Shown here piece after piece: positions 53,575-62,288 of a stretch of 64,000 nt of DNA; position 1 is the stretch's first letter; every line of letters begins with the position of its first letter. The notes under the pieces are model-generated. The model saw nothing but the letters and a program-made list of their open reading frames with translations, was not told where the DNA came from and did no database searches. The position numbers and the translations under genes are program-made. The stretch comes from JALYLC01 sp963743275 (GTDB taxonomy: Bacteria; Actinomycetota; Thermoleophilia; Gaiellales; JALYLC01): the NCBI GenBank assembly GCA_963743275.1, contig CAVUPB010000002.1:558001-622000 (forward strand), in the 5' to 3' direction.

Positions 53575-54446
53575 TCGCCGTCCTCATCACGACCGTCTTC
53601 CTGGCCGCCGTCTACTCGCTCGTCGCGCTCGGGCTGTCGCTGACGTGGGCAGGTCTGGGATTCCTCAACCTCGCACACGGCGTGACCTACTCGGCCGCCG
53701 CGGTGGGCGCCTACGAGGCCTCGGCGCACATCGACGGGAACGCCCTCGTCGTCCTGCCCGCCGGCATCCTCAGCGGCGCGCTCGTGGGCTTCGCGATCTT
53801 CCTGATCGTCTTCCTGCCGCTCGACGGGCGCCGCAACTTCGACCTGCGCACGCTGATCGCGACGCTCGCCATCTCGCTCGCCGGCGAGAACATCATCCTC
53901 GACAAGTTCGGCCCGCAGCCGGCTGCGTTCCCCGAGATCTTCGGCTGGCTGCCCACGTTCAGCGTCGGCGGCACCAACGTCACGAGCGACCAGGAGGGAG
54001 CCGTGCTCGCGGCGATCGTCCTCGTGACCGCCTTCGTGATGCTGCTGGGCGGCTCCCGCATCGGCCTGGGCGTGCGCGCGCTGACCCAGAACGTCGAGGG
54101 CGCGCGCCTCGTGGGCATCGACCGGCGGACCGCCGCGCTTGCGATTCTCGTCGTCTCGGGCGCTCTCGTCGGTGTCGCCGCCGTGCTGCTCGGGCCGGTC
54201 TACTTCGTCTCGTACGACAACGGCCTGCAGCCGATGATCAAGGGGCTCACGGTCGCGATGCTGGGCGGCCTCGGCTCCGTACGCGGAACGGTGCTCGCGG
54301 CCGTGATCGTGGCGTTCGTGGAAGCGATGACGGCCACCTACCTCGGCGCCGAGCTCGTGCTCGTCTCGCTCTTCCTGCTGATCGCCATCGTGTTGCTCGT
54401 GCGGCCGCGCGGACTCGCGGGCATCCTGGAGACGACGCGTGCGTAG
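53571..54446 (+). CDS. livH: branched-chain amino acid-type ABC transporter permease LivH
   Basis: 291 residues with about eight membrane helices. LVALGLSLTWAGLGFLNLAHG is the LivH start; GVRALTQNVEGARLVGIDRRTAALAILVVSGALVGVAAVLLG and LTVAMLGGLGSVRGTVLAAVIVAFVEA are its conserved cytoplasmic-loop and pore regions (EAA-like). It forms the channel with LivM. No frameshift here, in contrast to the three upstream genes. Confidence 0.93.
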   Translation: MIAVLITTVFLAAVYSLVALGLSLTWAGLGFLNLAHGVTYSAAAVGAYEASAHIDGNALVVLPAGILSGALVGFAIFLIVFLPLDGRRNFDLRTLIATLAISLAGENIILDKFGPQPAAFPEIFGWLPTFSVGGTNVTSDQEGAVLAAIVLVTAFVMLLGGSRIGLGVRALTQNVEGARLVGIDRRTAALAILVVSGALVGVAAVLLGPVYFVSYDNGLQPMIKGLTVAMLGGLGSVRGTVLAAVIVAFVEAMTATYLGAELVLVSLFLLIAIVLLVRPRGLAGILETTRA

Positions 54447-55443
54447 AGCCTTCGACCTCGCGTTCTGGCCCGTCGTCGTCGTGCTCGCGATCGCGCTGCC
54501 GCCGTTCTTCAACGACTCGTACGTGATGGCCGAGCTGATCCTCTTCGGGATCTACTTCGCGATCAACCTGATGTGGTCGCTCGTGCTCGGCACGGCCGGC
54601 CTCTACTCGTTCGCGACGCTCGCGTTCGTCGGCCTCGGCGCCTACACGTGCGCCTACCTCTCGATCAACGAAGGCCTGCCGTGGTGGGCCTACGCGCCGA
54701 TCGGCATCGCCGTGGGCGCCGTCGGCGGCCTGCTCGTGGCGCTTCCGGCCGTGCGCCTGCGCGGCGTCTACTTCGCGCTGCTCACGATCGGCCTCGTCGA
54801 GGCCTGCAACCAGTACGTGACGTCCAACACCGACCAGCTCGGCGGCGCTCAGGGCCTCGTCGGGGCGGACTCCATCATCCCGCCGAGCAAGCAGGGCCTG
54901 ATCGACGGCTACTACTACGCCTACGTCGCGATCGCGGTCATCGTCGGAATCGCGCTGCTCGTCTACTGGTGGGTCTCGTCCGGTCGCCTGGGCCTGCGCC
55001 TGCGCACCGCGCGCGAGTCGGAGCCGGTGGCGCAGGCGCTCGGCATCGACATCCCGCGCGCGCGCCTCGCGGTGTTCGTCGTCACGGCCGGCGTGCTCGG
55101 CCTCGTGGGCGCGTTCCGGGCCTCCTACGACGCGGGTGCCAACAAGAGCGTGTTCGACTTCTCGACGCTGCTGCTGCTGTTCGCGATGATCGTCGTCGGC
55201 GGGATCAACTCGCCCAGGGGGATCCTGCTCGGCACCGCGCTCCTGCAGTACATCGAGCAGCACTACGTGAGCTGGGGGGCCCCGCGCCTGATCCTGCTGG
55301 GCCTGATCATGCTCGCGATCACGCTCTTCACGACCGACGGGCTCGCCGGCATCCCGGATCAGATCGGCCGCGCGCTGCGCGGCCGCGGCGCTCCGGCCGC
55401 CGACGATGCCGCTCCGGCGACGATGGGAGGAGGGGGACCATGA
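54439..55443 (+). CDS. livM: branched-chain amino acid-type ABC transporter permease LivM
   Basis: 334 residues. FGIYFAINLMWSLVLGTAGLYSFATLAFVGLGAYTCAYL and LRLRTARESEPVAQALGIDIPRARLAVFVVTAGVLGLVGAFRA match LivM, with about ten helices and a Gly/Ala-rich cytoplasmic tail. GTG 54439 lies eight bases inside livH. Its stop overlaps the M20 gene (ATGA), tying uptake to hydrolysis. Confidence 0.93.
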   Translation: MRRAFDLAFWPVVVVLAIALPPFFNDSYVMAELILFGIYFAINLMWSLVLGTAGLYSFATLAFVGLGAYTCAYLSINEGLPWWAYAPIGIAVGAVGGLLVALPAVRLRGVYFALLTIGLVEACNQYVTSNTDQLGGAQGLVGADSIIPPSKQGLIDGYYYAYVAIAVIVGIALLVYWWVSSGRLGLRLRTARESEPVAQALGIDIPRARLAVFVVTAGVLGLVGAFRASYDAGANKSVFDFSTLLLLFAMIVVGGINSPRGILLGTALLQYIEQHYVSWGAPRLILLGLIMLAITLFTTDGLAGIPDQIGRALRGRGAPAADDAAPATMGGGGP

Positions 55444-56756
55444 GCGACGAGCTCGCAACGCGCGTGACCGCGCGCGTCGATGCCCTGCGCGACGAGCTGG
55501 TGGACGTCATCTCGCAAGCCGTGCGCATCCCGAGCGTGAACCCCAAGTACCCGGGGCAGGTCTACGACGACGTCGTCGGCGGCGAGGGCGAGGTCTCCAA
55601 GCTCGTCGCCGAGGTCTACCGCTCGCTCGGCGCCGAGGTCGACGTGTGGGCGATCGAGCCCGGGCGCGAGAACGCCGTGGGCGTCGTCCCGGGCACGGGC
55701 GGCGGGCGCTCGCTGATCTACAACGGCCACGTCGACGTCGTGCCGCCGGGCGACCCCGCCAAGTGGAAGAGCGGCGACCCGTTCTCGGGCAAGGTCGACG
55801 GCGACCGCGTGTGGGGTCGCGGGGCGACCGACATGAAGGCCGGCATCCTGGCGCAGGCCTACGCGGCGCGCGCGCTCGGCGAGTGCGGCGTGAAGCTGAA
55901 GGGCGACCTGATCCTCGAGGCCGTCGTCGGCGAGGAGGTCATGGACCACGAGTGCGGCGTGACCGCGACGGTCAAGCGCGGCTACAAGGCCGACGCCGCG
56001 GTCGTGTCGGAGCCGAGCGCGCCGCCCGCGCCGCTGGCCGTGATCCCCGTCTCCCCCGGTCTCCTGTGGTTCTCCGTGACGGTGCCCGGCAAGGCCACCC
56101 ACGCCTCCATGCGCGGCCCGACCATGCGCGCCGGCGGCGACATGAGCATCGGCGTCAACGCCATCGACAAGGGCGTCTTCATCTTCCAGGCGCTGCGGCA
56201 GCTCGAGGACGAATGGGGTCTCACCAAGCAGCACCCGCTCTTCAGCCCGGGGCACTTCACGCTCCACCCCGGCGTGGTCACGGGCGGGCCCTACGGCGTG
56301 CTCGTGCCGTTCGTGATCTCCGAGTTCATGACGATCGAGTACTGCGTCTGGTACCACCCGGACGAGGATCCGGAGGACGTCAAGCGCGAGATCGAGACGC
56401 ACATCGAACGCGCGGCGAGCATGGACGTGTGGCTGCGCGCGCACCCGCCCGTGGTCGAGTGGAAGATGAACTGGCCGGCCAACACGCCCGACGCCGACGA
56501 GATCACGGCGGCCACCTGCGCCGCGCACGAGCGCTCGGCGATGGGCACGCGCTTCGAGGGGCCCGCGGTGGTGACCGGCTTCGCGGCCGTCGAGGACGCG
56601 AGCTGGCTCACGAAGGGCGGCACGCCCGCGATCAGCTACGGCCCCGGCGACCTGCGCGTCGCGCACGCCGACGACGAGTACGTGCTGATCGACGAGGTGA
56701 TGTGCGCCGCGCGCACGTACGCGCTGCTGGCCATGGACTGGTGCGGCGTCGCCTAG
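55440..56756 (+). CDS. M20 family metallopeptidase/amidohydrolase
   Basis: 438 residues, paralogous to the enzyme at 49358. LIYNGHVDVVPPGDPAKWKSGDPFSGKVDGDRVWGRGATDMKAGILAQ has the metal His and Asp; VVGEEVMDHECG the catalytic Glu; VSEPSAPPAPLAVIPVSPGLLWFSVTVPGKATHASMRGP the lid domain. ISYGPGDLRVAHADDEYV completes the site. It likely deacylates the transported compound. The start has GGAGGAGGGGG just upstream inside livM. The next gene follows after 25 bases. Confidence 0.92.
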   Translation: MSDELATRVTARVDALRDELVDVISQAVRIPSVNPKYPGQVYDDVVGGEGEVSKLVAEVYRSLGAEVDVWAIEPGRENAVGVVPGTGGGRSLIYNGHVDVVPPGDPAKWKSGDPFSGKVDGDRVWGRGATDMKAGILAQAYAARALGECGVKLKGDLILEAVVGEEVMDHECGVTATVKRGYKADAAVVSEPSAPPAPLAVIPVSPGLLWFSVTVPGKATHASMRGPTMRAGGDMSIGVNAIDKGVFIFQALRQLEDEWGLTKQHPLFSPGHFTLHPGVVTGGPYGVLVPFVISEFMTIEYCVWYHPDEDPEDVKREIETHIERAASMDVWLRAHPPVVEWKMNWPANTPDADEITAATCAAHERSAMGTRFEGPAVVTGFAAVEDASWLTKGGTPAISYGPGDLRVAHADDEYVLIDEVMCAARTYALLAMDWCGVA

Positions 56757-56781
56757 TACGGAGCACGAGGGAGGGAGAACG

Positions 56782-57132
56782 ATGCAGGTCGTCGACCGCA
56801 ACATCCAGGTCTACCTCGAATTCGAGCGCCGCTTGCGCCCGAGGATCCGCGCGCTGCTCACGGACGAGCTGATCGCCGAGCACGCGGCCGCGCCGCTCGG
56901 CCCGCACTCCGACGACCTCCAGCGCGTCATGAACTACTTCCGCCGCCAGCCGCAGCCGGGCAAGTACATCCTCGTCGCGATCACGCCGTGGCAGGAGTAC
57001 CGCATCGCCACGCTCTCGGGGCAGCGCGGCGAGGTCGCCAAGATCCTCGGGGACGAGACGTTCGCGAGCGAGGAGGCCGGCCTGCACGGGATCTTCCTGC
57101 GGCGCGTGGCCGACCTCAGGGCGGCCGACTGA
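56782..57132 (+). CDS. N,N-dimethylformamidase small subunit-like protein
   Basis: 116 residues, helical, with no motif of its own: EFERRLRPRIRALLTDELIAEHAAAPLGPHSDDLQRVMNYFRRQPQPGKYILVAITPWQEYRIATLSG. Its size and place immediately before the large subunit match the alpha subunit (about 130 residues) of bacterial DMFase. It probably caps or stabilises the large subunit. The TGATG junction couples both genes. Identification rests mostly on the neighbour. Confidence 0.7.
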   Translation: MQVVDRNIQVYLEFERRLRPRIRALLTDELIAEHAAAPLGPHSDDLQRVMNYFRRQPQPGKYILVAITPWQEYRIATLSGQRGEVAKILGDETFASEEAGLHGIFLRRVADLRAAD

Positions 57133-59423
57133 TGGCAACCCCGGCACTGCGCCCCGCCACGATCCACGGCTACGCCGATCGGCTCTCGGTCGCGCCCGGC
57201 GAGACGATCGAGTTCAAGGTCTCGTGCGACGAGCCCGGCAGCTACCACGCCGACCTCGTGCGGCTGATCCACGGCGACACGAACCCCGCCGGGCCCGGCT
57301 TCAAGGAGCAGGCGGTCGCGAGCTCGATCGACGGCACCTACGAGGGCCGGCACCAGCCGATCGCGTCCGGCTCGCACGTCATCGTCGACGACCCCGACGG
57401 CGCGCTCGCCCCGGCCGGGGCCCTGACGCTGCACGCGTTCGTCTACCCGACCACGCCTGCGAAGGAAGGCCAGCAGATCCTCGGCCGGCGCTCGGCCGAG
57501 AGCGGCGCCGGCTATGCGCTCACGATCGAGGGCGGGTGCCTGACGCTGCGCATCGGCGAGGTGTCGGTGAGCGCCGGCGTGCCGCTCTGGGCCTCGTGCT
57601 GGTACTCGGTCGCGGGGACGTACGACCCGGCCACCGGCGTTGCGTCCGTCTACCAGGAGCCCGTGCGCAACTCCTACAACAGCCTGCTCTCGCCCATGGT
57701 CGCGATCCCCGAGCGGGCGCGTGTCGGCGCGCCCGCCCCGGAGGGTCCGCGCGACGCGGGCACGCCGTTCGTGATCGCCGCGTGCGCGAGCGCCGCCGGC
57801 TCGGATGGTCTGCGCACGGCGGTCGAAGGGCACTTCAACGGCAAGATCGACGCACCAAAGCTGTACGCGCGCGCGCTCTCCGAGGACGAGCTCGACGTCC
57901 TCTCGCAGGGCGGCGACCCGCGGGCCTCCGGCCTCGTCGCACACTGGGACTTCTCGGTCGGGATCGGCCCGCGCGGCGTTCCCGGCGACCACGTCGCCGA
58001 CGTCGGCGGCGGCGGCCACGCGGGCACCTGCGTGAACCAGCCGGTGCGCGGGATGACCGGCCGCAACTGGGACTGCAGCGAGGAGTGCTACCGGCACGCG
58101 CCCGAGCTCTACGGCGCGATCCACTTCCACGACGACGACCTCGACGACTGCCGCTGGGACACCGACGTCGCCTTCGAGGTGCCCGCCGACCTGCCGAGCG
58201 GCGTCTACGCCGTCCGCCTCGTCCTCGGCGAGGCCGAGGACCACATCCCGTTCTTCGTGCTGCCGCCCCGGGGCACCGCCACGGCCGACATCCTCCTGCT
58301 CATCCCGACGGCCAGCTACCTGGCCTACGCCAACGACCACATCGTCCACGACGTGCCGGTCGCGCAGTCGATCCTCGGCCACACCTCGTGCATCTCCGAG
58401 CAGGACTTCTACACCTACGGCAACCTCGACGTCGGGCTCTCGACCTACGACGCGCACTCGGACGGCTCGGGCGTGTGCTTCTCCTCGGCCCGCCGGCCGA
58501 TCATGAACATGCGGCCCAAGTTCCGGCACGCGACCGGCTCGGTGTGGCAGTTCCCGGCCGACCTGCATCTCGTCGACTGGCTGGACGAGCAGGGCTACGC
58601 CTACGACGTCGCGACCGACCTCGAGCTGCACCAGGAGGGCGCCGACCTGCTGCGCCGCTACCGCGTGGTGCTGACCGGATCGCATCCCGAGTACTACAGC
58701 GAGCGCATGCTCGACGCCTGGCAGGAGTACCTCGGCGACGGCGGTCGCGGCATGTACCTCGGGTCGAACGGCTTCTACTGGGTGACGACCTGGCACCCCG
58801 AGAAGCCGTGGCTGATCGAGGTGCGCAAGTGCGAGTCGGGCTCGCGCGCCTGGCAGGCCAAGCCCGGCGAGTACTACCACGCCACGAGCGGCGAGCGCGG
58901 CGGGCTGTGGCGCAACCGCGGGCGGGCGCCGCAGAAGCTCTTCGGCACGGGGTTCACGTCGGAGGGCTTCGACCGCTCCGCGGGCTACCACCAGATGCCC
59001 GATGCGCGCGACCCGCGGGCGGCGTTCATGCTCGAGGGCGTCGGGCCCGACGAGGTGATCGGCGACTTCGGCCTCGCCGGCGGCGGGGCCGCCGGCTACG
59101 AGATCGACCGCTACGACCTTGCGCTCGGAACGCCCCCGAACGCGCTGCTGCTCGCGACGAGCCTCGAGCACTCGGTGAACTACCCGCACGTGTGCGAGGA
59201 GATCATGTTCAACTACCCGGGCCTCGACGGCACGAACGACTTCATGGTCCGCGCCGACCTCGTCTACTTCACCACGCGCGCGGGCGGCGGCGTGTTCTCG
59301 ACCAGCTCGATCGCGTGGTGCGGGTCGCTCTCGCACAACGGCTACGCCAACAACGTCTCGCAGGTGATGCGCAACGTGCTCGACCGCTTCGCCGCTCCGG
59401 AGCCGCTCGCGCCGCTCGATTAG
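57132..59423 (+). CDS. N,N-dimethylformamidase large subunit-like protein
   Basis: 763 residues, matching the about 762 of DMFase beta subunits. An N-terminal laminin-G/lectin-like region (about 75-285, LTLHAFVYPTTPAKEGQQILGR...LYARALSEDELDVL) precedes the catalytic domain (LLIPTASYLAYANDH, GLSTYDAHSDGSG, LTGSHPEYYSERM, GSNGFYWVTTWHPEKPWLIEVRK). Tyr399, Tyr439 and Glu520 (HPEYY) fall at the iron ligands reported for the Paracoccus enzyme (Tyr399, Tyr440, Glu521, from memory). The enzyme hydrolyses formamide-type amides; the real substrate here is unknown. It is downstream of the Liv transporter and M20 gene. Confidence 0.82.
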   Translation: MATPALRPATIHGYADRLSVAPGETIEFKVSCDEPGSYHADLVRLIHGDTNPAGPGFKEQAVASSIDGTYEGRHQPIASGSHVIVDDPDGALAPAGALTLHAFVYPTTPAKEGQQILGRRSAESGAGYALTIEGGCLTLRIGEVSVSAGVPLWASCWYSVAGTYDPATGVASVYQEPVRNSYNSLLSPMVAIPERARVGAPAPEGPRDAGTPFVIAACASAAGSDGLRTAVEGHFNGKIDAPKLYARALSEDELDVLSQGGDPRASGLVAHWDFSVGIGPRGVPGDHVADVGGGGHAGTCVNQPVRGMTGRNWDCSEECYRHAPELYGAIHFHDDDLDDCRWDTDVAFEVPADLPSGVYAVRLVLGEAEDHIPFFVLPPRGTATADILLLIPTASYLAYANDHIVHDVPVAQSILGHTSCISEQDFYTYGNLDVGLSTYDAHSDGSGVCFSSARRPIMNMRPKFRHATGSVWQFPADLHLVDWLDEQGYAYDVATDLELHQEGADLLRRYRVVLTGSHPEYYSERMLDAWQEYLGDGGRGMYLGSNGFYWVTTWHPEKPWLIEVRKCESGSRAWQAKPGEYYHATSGERGGLWRNRGRAPQKLFGTGFTSEGFDRSAGYHQMPDARDPRAAFMLEGVGPDEVIGDFGLAGGGAAGYEIDRYDLALGTPPNALLLATSLEHSVNYPHVCEEIMFNYPGLDGTNDFMVRADLVYFTTRAGGGVFSTSSIAWCGSLSHNGYANNVSQVMRNVLDRFAAPEPLAPLD

Positions 59424-59568
59424 TGCGGTGGTCGTGCGTGTGCCGGCCGGGTGCTCCGGGCTCCCGCCCGTGCCCGACCGCGCACGACCGACCGCTGGAT
59501 CACGTTCGCGTGGAGCGCCCTGCCGCCCGTCGGGAGCGACGCGGCGGCGCACGCGGGCTGACGGTCCG

Positions 59569-60945
59569 TCACACGACAGCGGGCGCCGGCGGGAAGTTCG
59601 CGATCGCGGCGAGCGCACGGTCGCGCTCGTCCTCCGGCATCGCGTGATCCTGCAGGCGGCCCGAGAGGTAGTCGTCGTAGGCCTGCATGTCGAAGTGCCC
59701 GTGGCCGCAGAGGTTGAAGAGGATGACCTGCTCCTTGCCGGCGGCCTCGGCGCGGCGCGCCGCCTCGATCACGCCCTTGATGGCGTGCGTGGGCTCGGGC
59801 GCGGGCAGGATGCCCTCGGCCTTCGCGAACTGGATGCCCGCAGCGAAGCAGTCGAGCTGGCCGTAGGCCTCGGCGCGGATCAGCCCCTGGTTCTGGGCGT
59901 GCGAGACGAGCGGCGCCATGCCGTGGTAGCGCAGGCCGCCGGCGTGGATGCCGGGCGGCATGAAGTCGTGGCCGAGCGTGTGCATCGGCACGAGCGGGGC
60001 CATGCCCACGGCGTCGCCGAAGTCGTACGCGTAGACGCCGCGCGTGAGCGTCGGGCACGAGGCGGGCTCGACGGCGATGACCTCGATGTCGGCACCGGCG
60101 ATCTTGTCGCGCAGGAAGGGGAACGAGATGCCGGCGAAGTTCGAGCCGCCGCCCGCGCAGCCGATGACGACGTCGGGCCCCTTCTCGCCGAACGCGGCCA
60201 GCTGCTCCTTGGCCTCCAGCCCGATCACGGTCTGGTGCATGAGCACGTGATTGAGCACGGAGCCGAGCGAGTACGCCGCCTCGGGATCCGTGGCGGCGCG
60301 CTCGACGGCCTCGGAGATCGCGAGGCCGAGCGAGCCGAGCGAGTCCGGGTCGTTCGCGAGCGCCGCGCGGCCCGCGTTGGTCACGTTCGACGGGCTCGAG
60401 TGCACGGTGCCGCCGAACGTCTCCATCATCACGCGCCGGTAGGGCTTCTGACGGTAGGAGATGCCGACCATGAAGACCTCGCACTCGAGGCCGTAGAGCT
60501 GCGTCGCGTAGGACAGCGCCGAGCCCCACTGCCCGGCGCCGGTCTCCGTCGCGATGCGCTTGCGCCCGTCCTTGGCGCAGTAGAACGCCTGCGGCACGGC
60601 CGTGTTCGGCTTGTGCGAGCCCGACGGGCTGCCGCCCTCGTACTTGTAGTAGATGCGCACGCCCTTGAGCCCGAGCGCCTGCTCGAAGCGCTCGGCGCGC
60701 ATGAGCGGCGTCGGCCGCCAGATGCGGTACGCGTTGCGCACCTCCTCCGGGATCTCGTGCTGAGCCTCGCCCGAGACCTCCTGGAGGATGATCGACATCG
60801 GGAAGAGCGGAGCCAGATCCTCGGGCCCGACCGGCTGATGCGTGCCCGGGTGCAGCGGCGGCGCCGGCAGCGGGAGATCGGCGTTCAGGTTGTACCAGTG
60901 CGTCGGCAGCGACGCCTCGTCGAGAATGATCTTGTGGGGGCTCAT
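59569..60945 (-). CDS. TrpB2-type tryptophan synthase beta chain-like protein
   Basis: 458 residues, longer than TrpB1. RPTPLMRAERFEQALGLKGVRIYYKYEGGSPSGSHKPNTAVPQAFY has the PLP Lys in SHKPN; ETGAGQWGSALSYA, YSLGSVLNHVLMHQTVIGLEAK and CAGGGSNFAGISFPFL are TrpB2 hallmarks (EC 4.2.1.122 type, indole salvage). It does not sit with trpA; the operon at 24-30 kb has TrpB1. Upstream are palindromes of copy F. The 145 bases after it hold nothing recognisable. Confidence 0.93.
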   Translation of the reverse strand: MSPHKIILDEASLPTHWYNLNADLPLPAPPLHPGTHQPVGPEDLAPLFPMSIILQEVSGEAQHEIPEEVRNAYRIWRPTPLMRAERFEQALGLKGVRIYYKYEGGSPSGSHKPNTAVPQAFYCAKDGRKRIATETGAGQWGSALSYATQLYGLECEVFMVGISYRQKPYRRVMMETFGGTVHSSPSNVTNAGRAALANDPDSLGSLGLAISEAVERAATDPEAAYSLGSVLNHVLMHQTVIGLEAKEQLAAFGEKGPDVVIGCAGGGSNFAGISFPFLRDKIAGADIEVIAVEPASCPTLTRGVYAYDFGDAVGMAPLVPMHTLGHDFMPPGIHAGGLRYHGMAPLVSHAQNQGLIRAEAYGQLDCFAAGIQFAKAEGILPAPEPTHAIKGVIEAARRAEAAGKEQVILFNLCGHGHFDMQAYDDYLSGRLQDHAMPEDERDRALAAIANFPPAPAVV

Positions 60946-60999
60946 GCGGTGAGTCTAGTGCTCCGTCCCGGAGGTCACGTGAGTGTGAGCTGGTCGCCT

Positions 61000-61065
61000 G
61001 CAAGATCGGGGTCAGACCCCAATCTTGCGGTGCCATGCAAAGTTGGGGTCTGACCCCAACTTTGC
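61000..61065. repeat. Palindromic repeat copy F
   Basis: Two tandem palindromes: 61000-61028 (arms GCAAGATCGGGGTC, one mismatch, centre A) and 61037-61065 (arms GCAAAGTTGGGGTC, perfect, centre T). They lie in the 130-base gap between ilvA and the trpB2 gene on the same strand. The AAGTGGCAC hairpin of copies A-C is absent. Confidence 0.85.
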
Positions 61066-61075
61066 GGTCCGGCCC

Positions 61076-62281
61076 TCAGAGGCGCTCGGCCGGGTAGCCC
61101 GCCGCGCTGATCAGCTCGATCACGCGCTCGCCGTGCTCGAAGTCGCGCGTCTCGACCGAGATCAGCACGCGCACGTCGTTGACGCCGAGCTCGATCGCGC
61201 CGTCGCGGTGGTAGTCGATGTCGAGGATGTTGACGCGGTGCTCGGCGAAGAGGTCGGTCAGGCGCTTGAGCGCGCCCGGGCGGTCCGGCATCTGCGTGCG
61301 CAGGCGCAGGAAGCGCCCGTTGCGGGTCAGGCCGAAGCGCACGATCACCTGCAGCATGCCGGCGTCGAGGTTGCCGCCCGAGAGCACGCACACGGCCTCT
61401 CGCGCCTTGACCTTGCCCGCCAGGAGCGCGGCCAGCCCGGCTGCGCCGGCGCCCTCCACCATCAGCTTCGAGCGCTCCAGCAGCACCACGATGGCGCGGC
61501 AGATCTCGTCCTCGCTGACCTCGCAGACGTCGTCGACGAAGCGCTCGACGAGCGGGAACGTGATGTCCCCGGGGCGCTGCACGGCGATGCCGTCGGCGAT
61601 TGTCGTGACGCGCTCGATCTCGACCGGGCGCCCGGCCGCGAGCGAGGGCGTCCAGGATGCGCAGCCCGCGGCCTGCACGCCGATCACGCGCACGTCGGGC
61701 CGCAGCGCCTTGACCGCGACCGCGATGCCCGAGAGCAGCCCGCCGCCGCCGAGCGGCACGACGATCGCATCGGCGTCGGGCGCCTGCTCGAGCAGCTCGA
61801 GCGCGATCGTGCCCTGGCCCGCGATGATCGCCTCGTCGTCGAAGGGCGGCACGAGCACGCGACCGTCCGGGTCGGAGCGCGCGGCCGCGTAGCTCTCCTC
61901 GAACGTCTCCCCGCGCAGCACGACCTCGGCGCCGTACTCGGCGGTGGCGACCTGCTTGGCGAGCGGCGCATCGACGGGCATGTAGACGCGGGAGGAGACG
62001 CCCAGCGCGGTCGCGGCCAGCGCGACCCCCTGGGCGTGGTTGCCGGCGCTCGCCGCGACGACGCCGCGGGCGCGCTCCTCGTCGGTCAGCGTCGACATGC
62101 GGTTGACGGCGCCGCGCAGCTTGAACGCGCCCGTGCGCTGCAGGTTCTCGGCCTTGAGCAGCACGCGCATGCCGGTCCAGCGCGAGATCGCGCCCGCCGA
62201 GAGCACGGGCGTGGGCGCCACGACGCCGTCGATGACGGCGCGCGCCCTCTGGATGTCGTCGAGGCCGACCACGGCGGCCAT
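61076..62281 (-). CDS. ilvA: threonine ammonia-lyase with ACT domain
   Basis: 401 residues, fold type II PLP enzyme. LKAENLQRTGAFKLRGAVNRM (PLP Lys), ASAGNHAQGVALAATALG, PLGGGGLLSGIAVAVKAL and VLSGGNLDAGMLQ are canonical; a C-terminal ACT domain (about 325-400, MPDRPGALKRLTDLFAEHRVNILDIDYHR) gives one regulatory site. Length and single ACT fit the short biosynthetic/catabolic TdcB-like group rather than long IlvA. It makes 2-oxobutanoate from threonine. The HAD gene ends seven bases upstream. Confidence 0.93.
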   Translation of the reverse strand: MAAVVGLDDIQRARAVIDGVVAPTPVLSAGAISRWTGMRVLLKAENLQRTGAFKLRGAVNRMSTLTDEERARGVVAASAGNHAQGVALAATALGVSSRVYMPVDAPLAKQVATAEYGAEVVLRGETFEESYAAARSDPDGRVLVPPFDDEAIIAGQGTIALELLEQAPDADAIVVPLGGGGLLSGIAVAVKALRPDVRVIGVQAAGCASWTPSLAAGRPVEIERVTTIADGIAVQRPGDITFPLVERFVDDVCEVSEDEICRAIVVLLERSKLMVEGAGAAGLAALLAGKVKAREAVCVLSGGNLDAGMLQVIVRFGLTRNGRFLRLRTQMPDRPGALKRLTDLFAEHRVNILDIDYHRDGAIELGVNDVRVLISVETRDFEHGERVIELISAAGYPAERL

Positions 62282-62288
62282 CGTAGTC

